Of a stretch of DNA of 64,000 nucleotides, positions 61,701-64,000 are shown piece after piece (the stretch's first letter is position 1; each line of letters starts with the position of its first letter). The notes under the pieces are model-generated. The model did no database searches. It had not been told where the DNA came from and saw only the letters and a list, made by a program, of their open reading frames with translations. This stretch comes from Aurelia coerulea (Eukaryota; Cnidaria; Scyphozoa; Semaeostomeae; Ulmaridae). The stretch is from NCBI GenBank assembly GCA_039566865.1, contig CM076949.1, forward strand, positions 4,989,501-5,053,500, in the 5' to 3' direction. Made by a program: the position numbers and the translations under genes.

Positions 61701-63684
61701 TACAAATTCATTAATAAGGCCAAGTAAGTACCATTCCTCTCTCAAAGTATGTAACTAATGCAGCCCATCATCTGTCACGCGGGAACAATCAGAACCCCAG
61801 CCGAGAGCAACAATGGCAACATTAGTCTCCGCCACTGTTCCACACTCAAGGTCTCCACTGCTCAAGACACTTTACAGGTCAGAGTTTCATTCTGCCATAC
61901 TATTGCTTCGTAAAAAGTCTTGAACTGCCAGCACAAATATTTGTCTATCAGGCACGATTATTAGAATATGCAACTCAAGCATTCGGGAAAATCGTTATTG
62001 ATGTGGAAGAATACTTGCCCAGAATCGAGTTCCAGCTCCCTTTTGAATCGTTGTCTTATGTCTTTTTTCAGAATGGCTGGCTCAAAAGTCCTTGTTCATT
62101 GTCGAAGAGGAATAAGTCGATCTGCATCTTCTGTAAGTATCTTCGTAATTAGATCTAAGTCCAACTTTTATGAAGGATATTTTCACGCAGCGGAACACTG
62201 GCTACGACTTGAGGCATGGGACCGACGCGCTGCTTCCAAAAGTACGCACTGCGTCCTTTGGAATCGAGTCTGTTGCTTTCCTTGGAAATAGAATGTGGCA
62301 GCTGCTACCACACGAGATAAAAGACTCCAGCACCCTTCAAATTTTCAAAAAGCAAATAAGGTGCTGGAATGGTGATAAATGCAACTGTAGGCTTTGCAAA
62401 ACATATGTACAACAGGTTGGGTTCATAACAGGATAGTTTTTGAAATTATTGTAATTATACATATACATATTATTTTTAGATTAGATTGTAAATTTTGTAA
62501 ATAAGTAGGCCTTAATTAGCTGTAATTTTAGCTATGGTTTTGTTTTCAGCCTATTTGGTAAATAAATAAATGACGATGATGATGATCGTCTTCTTCACGT
62601 GCCCATCTTGTTGCAAGCTTTGACGGTCAATTCAATCCAACTCTTGATGGCTCAGTGGTAGCACGCTTGACTACCAATCTGAAGATTGGAGGTTCGAGTC
62701 GCCGCCCTGCCGAACCTGCTACAAAGTGTGAGGAGAGTCGCCAACTCTCTGTAATTCCAGGCTAAAGGAATCACGAGGTGTGGTCACATCGAGAGGAAGG
62801 ACCAGGACGCCGCCTTGATAAGCTCAGGTTCTCGGCATCCTTAAAATTACCTTCTTGGGATGCTAGGTAGAAATGTATACAAAAAAATATCCATATTCTT
62901 ATATCTTTGTCTGCCACTTGCCTTTGTCCCCCCTATTTGACTTTGAATGGCCAAGCATTCTAGTTGTTCTTTCTGTCTGACATGGCGAAGGAAACCTAAT
63001 AAACCTTTTAGCTATTCTGAAAAGAGTCAGAATCGAACGATATTTTGCTACATTTTGAAGAATTTTTGAATGTACACAATAGTGATAGAAGCTTTAAGGC
63101 ACTCGATCGAATCTTGCGTATAAAAATGTATGAAAGTAACGCTCAATCCAGGCTCTTTTGTAGCTAAAAGTCTATTGCCTGCTGGTGATTATGTTTATAA
63201 CTTCCCTCTTTGCTTTCCTCTACAACTTCCCTGTGTAAGTTACAACTTTTGAAGTTATGACCAGTTTTTTCATTATCTTATTCAGCAAAATATAATTACA
63301 TGTCAGCATTAGCGTCAATACTTTGCAGAACTTTAAAATTAAATGTGTAAGATATTATTGCCCTATTCTCTCAAATGAATTGGTCAAAGGAAACTTCAGG
63401 TAATTTCCCATTAATCCCCTTCAGAAATCTTAAGTATAGATTTTGACCGGTCGTAGGAAGAAAAATATTTGTTCATGCCCTGTCTAGAAGTATGTTTGTA
63501 CTTTTAGTGATCGTACTAATTTTTTGTGACTTTGTTTTCTCCAGGTTATTGCATACGCCATGAAATCACGCGGTTGGTCGCTGAAAGAGAGCATGGAATA
63601 TGTGAAGAACTGTCGCAGTATTGTTGATCCGAATGCTGGTTTTCAAAAACAATTAATCATCTACGAGGGAATCCTCAATTCAAG
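40685..63684 (+). CDS. SSH: Slingshot protein phosphatase (cofilin phosphatase), 3' part beyond right edge
   Basis: Seventeen exons: 40685-40762, 42332-42411, 44864-44964, 47246-47310, 48344-48447, 49618-49680, 49898-49966, 51207-51338, 53208-53267, 54539-54590, 55560-55601, 56134-56262, 57781-57827, 59569-59643, 61652-61723, 62072-62132 and 63545-63684. They give 456 residues in one frame. The order is the SSH N-terminal domain (HLQAMTTMLREED, LDGDGGF, FKPISVQTLW), a DEK_C-like segment (about 268-325), and the dual-specificity phosphatase domain starting GSEWNASDLEEL (326). The general acid is Asp369 (VYDEEET) and the nucleophile Cys400 in HCRRGISRSAS. Slingshots dephosphorylate cofilin/ADF and so promote actin turnover; the N-terminal region responds to F-actin. 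The ATG at 40685 is in a good context (A at -3, G at +4). The usual C-terminal tail lies outside the window. Confidence 0.95.
42332..42411 (+). CDS. SSH: SSH exon 2
   Basis: Encodes a low-complexity acidic then proline-rich linker ending GRMRS. It was recognised by splice sites (CCATCAG, GTAAGT) and phase rather than by strong homology. Confidence 0.75.
42889..43380. mobile_element. MITE type B, second copy
   Basis: GTTCCCACTTTTGAAAATTC near the left and GTGGGAACTTTTTTCTGGCT at the right end, matching 22108-22739. SSH intron 2. Confidence 0.85.
43381..44863. other. SSH intron 2, distal part: no clear feature
   Basis: Apart from a short copy of CCCATTACGGTAGATATTAC near 43449 that echoes the adjacent type B element, I see no repeat pair, RNA or exon. 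Confidence 0.4.
44864..44964 (+). CDS. SSH: SSH exon 3
   Basis: Encodes PSFAGFFASKGGAVSLPDG. This matches the SSH pattern ESFFMVKGAALFLQQG ahead of the N-terminal domain. Acceptor TTGCAG, donor GTAAGT, phase 1. Confidence 0.88.
46151..46550. mobile_element. G-run MITE (family H), perfect 8-bp TSD, nested in type A
   Basis: CCCGGGGGGGG to CCCCCCCGGGG, flanked by AGAAAATC at 46143-46150 and 46551-46558. It contains a 62-bp tandem repeat. Confidence 0.9.
46291..46476 (+). repeat. 62-bp tandem repeat inside family H element
   Basis: TGCGACAGGGTATCACAAG recurs at 46291, 46353 and 46415, with a variant start at 46477; exact period 62. Confidence 0.92.
46720..47160. mobile_element. MITE type A, left-truncated tandem neighbour
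   Basis: GGAGATTTTCTGCAGAAAGC and AACTCACTTGGTA match the interior and right end of type A. It directly abuts the preceding copy. Confidence 0.65.
47246..47310 (+). CDS. SSH: SSH exon 4
   Basis: Encodes ELQFHLQAMTTMLREEDMLK, matching the conserved HLQVMINLLR-ED-IK block. Donor GTATAT, phase 0. Confidence 0.93.
47517..47600. mobile_element. Type E MITE, right-end fragment
   Basis: GAAGATCGGCCATGTCATCA, then GATTTTTCAAACGGGAGTAC and ACACCCGGTA, matching the end of 60501-61027. Confidence 0.75.
47817..48242. mobile_element. Element type C variant, 9-bp TSD (8 of 9)
   Basis: AGCATAGGGCTCAAATC start and GATTTGAGCCCTTTGCT end. Flanks AATTTAACC (47808-47816) and AATTTAATC (48243-48251). A diverged partner without a right end is at 61037-61460. 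Confidence 0.82.
48344..48447 (+). CDS. SSH: SSH exon 5
   Basis: Encodes AVRIESQLPDKKRYLTAV and NLLIGIDWVDG, equivalent to AVRLES-RVRYMVVV and NILLGVDF. Donor GTAAGT, phase 2. Confidence 0.93.
48806..49442. mobile_element. 637-bp long-arm inverted-repeat element
   Basis: Arms of about 165 bp (TTACTTGTTAGAAAAGAGG and the complement). A fragment of the family (TTCTAACAAGTAAAGAGG) lies near 25890. Both arms keep the same short open frame. Confidence 0.85.
49618..49680 (+). CDS. SSH: SSH exon 6
   Basis: Encodes PTIGLVLELYSSTIAKLDGD, matching CTIGMVLRLWSDT-IHLDGD. Phase 2 on both sides. Confidence 0.93.
49898..49966 (+). CDS. SSH: SSH exon 7
   Basis: Encodes GFHVSYDSERTHCFKPISVQ followed by TLW, matching GGFSVS and HIFKPVSVQAMW. 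Phase 2 on both sides. Confidence 0.93.
50047..50066 (+). mobile_element. Element type C, terminal fragment
   Basis: GCATAGGTTCCAAATCTTTA alone; the rest of the element is absent. Confidence 0.5.
51207..51338 (+). CDS. SSH: SSH exon 8
   Basis: Encodes SAMHVIQRGIEMAARYGHDS and SISEW, matching SALQVLHKACEVARR and INEW. Phase 2 on both sides. Confidence 0.93.
51382..52089. mobile_element. Element type C carrying a nested 175-bp element
   Basis: TAGCATAGGTTGCATATC start and AGATTTGGAACCTGTGCC end. It is longer than other copies because of the block at 51769-51943. Confidence 0.75.
51769..51943. mobile_element. 175-bp MITE with AGACCTTTTAGCT-type ends
   Basis: AGACCTTTAGCTGTTCT and AGAATAGCTAAAAGGTCT. 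A second copy is at about 63000-63176 in opposite orientation. Confidence 0.75.
52225..52400 (+). mobile_element. Possible tRNA-derived SINE
   Basis: TTGTGGCGCATTGGTGTAA resembles an A box and GGGTTTGATACCCGG a B box, about 60 bp apart. Single copy here, so the call rests on promoter-like boxes only. Confidence 0.45.
52791..52870 (+). repeat. 10-bp tandem repeat, eight units
   Basis: Units of GTTGYATTTG with exact 10-bp period, directly upstream of the SINE. Confidence 0.95.
52890..53121 (+). mobile_element. tRNA-derived SINE (family S), copy 1, with TSD
   Basis: A-box-like CACTGGTAGCACG and B-box GGTTCGAGTCC, body and poly(A). ATGTGATAGGT is present at 52881 and again at 53122. It lies in SSH intron 8, 86 bp before exon 9. 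Confidence 0.88.
53208..53267 (+). CDS. SSH: SSH exon 9
   Basis: Encodes NMMDDLLSTRQFDMVLTDQE, equivalent to NAMQDLESTRPD. A SINE ends 86 bp upstream of its acceptor. Confidence 0.9.
53700..53917 (-). mobile_element. SINE with tRNA-like and 5S-rRNA-like parts
   Basis: Read on the minus strand: GAGTGGCCGAGCGGCC (tRNA-like 5' end), then GACTGAAGTTAAGCTC and GGATGGGTGACC (internal control region of 5S rRNA), then GTCCTTCGGAAGGGACGTTA, a block common in invertebrate SINEs. SSH intron 9. Confidence 0.75.
54111..54382. mobile_element. 272-bp TA MITE
   Basis: TACAATGCCTGCCAAAAGTC and the near-complement ending GGCAGGCATTGTA; about 29-bp TIR. Confidence 0.85.
54539..54590 (+). CDS. SSH: SSH exon 10
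   Basis: Encodes ESEQAVVKKLLRSKLKE, equivalent to TEGERTERLIKAKLRSI. Donor GTTTGT (weak), phase 0. Confidence 0.87.
55560..55601 (+). CDS. SSH: SSH exon 11 (42 bp)
   Basis: Encodes VLIRVDLDEITSRQ, matching DLENVTSKE and leading into the DEK_C-like segment. Acceptor CTTTCAG, donor GTAAAG. Confidence 0.87.
55671..55990. mobile_element. Degraded inverted-repeat element
   Basis: GCATTTGGCCGCTAA at 55671 and TTAACGGCCAAATGC ending about 55990; an extra CTTAACGGCC copy inside. Confidence 0.55.
56134..56262 (+). CDS. SSH: SSH exon 12: DEK_C-like segment
   Basis: Encodes IRVMCEEELGIDLSEFK and ILGQMDSASKIFDYLYL, matching EIRNELEKQMNCNLKE-K and LILGQMDKPSLIFDHLYL. A (GAAT)n LINE tail begins about 30 bp after the donor. 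Confidence 0.95.
56290..56790 (-). pseudogene. LINE polymerase remnant with (GAAT)n tail
   Basis: Minus frame YKTLNKSPESLWDKYQYRSA, MNCKDLKIPRLKTEHARKGF and YYYALKVWIDIP. The tail is the ATTC-rich tract at 56305-56345. Same family as 32110-32550. Confidence 0.75.
57220..57420 (-). mobile_element. LINE 3'-UTR remnant
   Basis: GGCAGCAAAAGACAATGATT and GCCCGTGGC are the complement of 36960-37110. SSH intron 12. Confidence 0.75.
57540..57605 (-). mobile_element. LINE 3' end of the 18700-19075 family
   Basis: GGCAGGGATAGCATTAAAAG and CCATAATGGTCCC are the complement of the tail at 19010-19060. Confidence 0.65.
57781..57827 (+). CDS. SSH: SSH exon 13: start of phosphatase domain
   Basis: Encodes GSEWNASDLEELNRLG, almost identical to the GSEWNASNLEELQ of vertebrate SSH. 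Donor GTAAGT, phase 2. Confidence 0.95.
57961..58605. mobile_element. Element type C, rearranged copy
   Basis: AGCATAGGTTCCAAATC start and AACCTATGCT end. Interior segments around GAATTCTTCAAAAAGAAG are duplicated. Flanks AATAAAGTAG and ATAGAGTGG retain a weak 9-bp match. Confidence 0.75.
58630..58756. mobile_element. 127-bp MITE with CCTGTCT ends
   Basis: GCCTGTCT and TTAGATGTCACG at the left, AACATCTACTTTGAGACAGGC at the right. Fragments at 6380-6400, 11309-11330 and 20960-20985. Confidence 0.65.
58903..59523. mobile_element. MITE type D, TACCGGGTGACCCAGAAAAA ends
   Basis: About 30-bp TIR including GTGACCCAACGC, bounded by TA, with a long internal palindrome around AAAACAACGAGGA. Confidence 0.88.
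59569..59643 (+). CDS. SSH: SSH exon 14
   Basis: Encodes VGYILNLTREIDNFFPDTFQ and YYNVR, matching DYILNVTREIDNFFP and YHNIR. Acceptor TTTAAAG, donor GTATGT. Confidence 0.95.
59775..60307. mobile_element. 533-bp element with about 120-bp arms and perfect 9-bp TSD
   Basis: TAGACTTATGGCATTTC start and GAAATGTCATAACTCCA end, flanked by GTATTCAGG at 59766-59774 and 60308-60316. Confidence 0.9.
60501..61027. mobile_element. MITE type E, TACCGGGTGTCCCAAAAAAG ends
   Basis: AAAGTACTCCTGTTTAAAAA at the left and TTTCAAACGGGAGTACTTTT at the right, followed by ACATCCGGT. Confidence 0.85.
61037..61460. mobile_element. Element type C variant, second copy
   Basis: TAGGGCTCAAATCTTTAAAA and CCTAAACCA segments match 47817-48242. 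The right terminus is lost. Confidence 0.7.
61652..61723 (+). CDS. SSH: SSH exon 15: general acid Asp369
   Basis: Encodes VYDEEETELLQYWDNTYKFI and NKAK. VYDEE contains the catalytic general acid of the dual-specificity fold. Confidence 0.95.
62072..62132 (+). CDS. SSH: SSH exon 16: P-loop Cys400
   Basis: Encodes VLVHCRRGISRSASS, the CX5R signature loop (Cys400, Arg406). Most Slingshots have HCKMGVSRSAST here, so K-M is replaced by R-R. Donor GTAAGT, phase 0. Confidence 0.94.
62155..62585 (+). pseudogene. LINE polymerase C-terminal remnant in SSH intron 16
   Basis: Frame reads KDIFTQRNTGYDLRHGTD, SFGIESVAFLGNRMWQLLP and CNCRLCKTYVQQVGFI, the Cys-rich end of a non-LTR polymerase. The 3' UTR runs to AAATAAATAAATGACGATGA. 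It begins about 23 bp after the exon 16 donor. Confidence 0.82.
62648..62888 (+). mobile_element. tRNA-derived SINE (family S), copy 2
   Basis: TGGCTCAGTGGTAGCACG (A box) and GGTTCGAGTCG (B box), with the same body as 52890-53121 (ACAAAGTGTGAGGAGAGTCG) and an A-rich tail. Confidence 0.87.
63000..63176. mobile_element. 175-bp MITE, second copy
   Basis: AACCTTTTAGCTATTCTGAA to TTTTGTAGCTAAAAGTCT, matching 51769-51943 in reverse. Confidence 0.7.
63545..63684 (+). CDS. SSH: SSH exon 17
   Basis: Encodes VIAYAMKSRGWSLKESMEYV, CRSIVDPNAGF and YEGILNSR, the end of the phosphatase domain. Donor GTGATT; the next exon is outside the window. Confidence 0.93.
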
Positions 63685-64000
63685 GTGATTGTTAGTTAAC
63701 GGTCTTGTAAGCAGTTTGCTAAGTTTTTTTGTTGGTATTCAAATTGGTGAAATCAAGCTCTAAATTCTGTTTTTCAGGACCAAACGTCCCATAAATGTAT
63801 CTTAGGTCTTTAAAGGGGCTCTCTGTCTAATGAGCCCCCTCCCTTCTGAGCCAAAATTTTAAATAAACCCTCCTCTCTATTAAGCCCCCCCCCCAATTCT
63901 ATCAAATTCTAGAGGCTACCAAAGATTTTCCATTTATTTAGCTAAACAAGTTTGCTCGTTCACTTTGATATGGTGTGAGATAAAACTGTGTCGAATGTAT

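Noticed and set aside
1..64000. CRISPR array, operon or bacterial content
   Set aside because: No spaced direct repeats of CRISPR type. Genes are intron-split animal genes throughout.

Overview
This is a eukaryotic, AT-rich, intron-dense window, most consistent with a cnidarian (probably anthozoan or stony coral) nuclear genome. The reasons are compact animal genes with short exons, GT-AG introns of a few hundred to a few thousand bases, and introns packed with small inverted-repeat elements and 5'-truncated LINE tails. The clade call is an inference from gene content and texture, not from a search.

Three protein-coding genes can be assembled exon by exon, with reading phase preserved at every junction. 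(1) ABHD2-like serine hydrolase, minus strand: start codon at 18145, eight exons visible, running off the left edge exactly at the catalytic His codon. (2) PIPOX (peroxisomal sarcosine/pipecolate oxidase), plus strand, 18547-33545: nine exons, complete, 389 residues, covalent-flavin Cys319 present. Its start codon lies only 401 bp from that of ABHD2, so the two share a head-to-head promoter. (3) Slingshot (SSH) cofilin phosphatase, plus strand, starting at 40685: 17 exons visible, running off the right edge inside the phosphatase domain.

Everything else is repeat sequence, mostly non-autonomous. It sorts by target-site duplication (TSD). One group has 9-bp TSDs: foldbacks beginning AACAAGG, elements beginning AGCATAGG, and two further families, which are MULE-like by TSD length. 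A second has 8-bp TSDs and G-run termini (hAT-like). A third has TA TSDs and ends TACCGGGTG or TACAGTAA (Tc1/mariner-like). There is one TTAA (piggyBac-like) and one TAA (Harbinger-like) element, several LINE reverse-transcriptase or 3'-UTR remnants, two copies of a tRNA-derived SINE, and one SINE carrying tRNA-like plus 5S-rRNA-like sequence. Many insertions are nested. No intact transposase or reverse transcriptase is present.

Layout: 0-18.1 kb is ABHD2 (minus) with repeat-filled introns. 18.15-18.55 kb is the divergent promoter. 18.5-33.5 kb is PIPOX. 33.6-40.5 kb is intergenic, rich in foldbacks and G-run elements. 40.5-63.7 kb is SSH. The three genes have no obvious shared pathway: lipid-ester hydrolysis, N-methyl or cyclic amino-acid oxidation in peroxisomes, and actin dynamics through cofilin.
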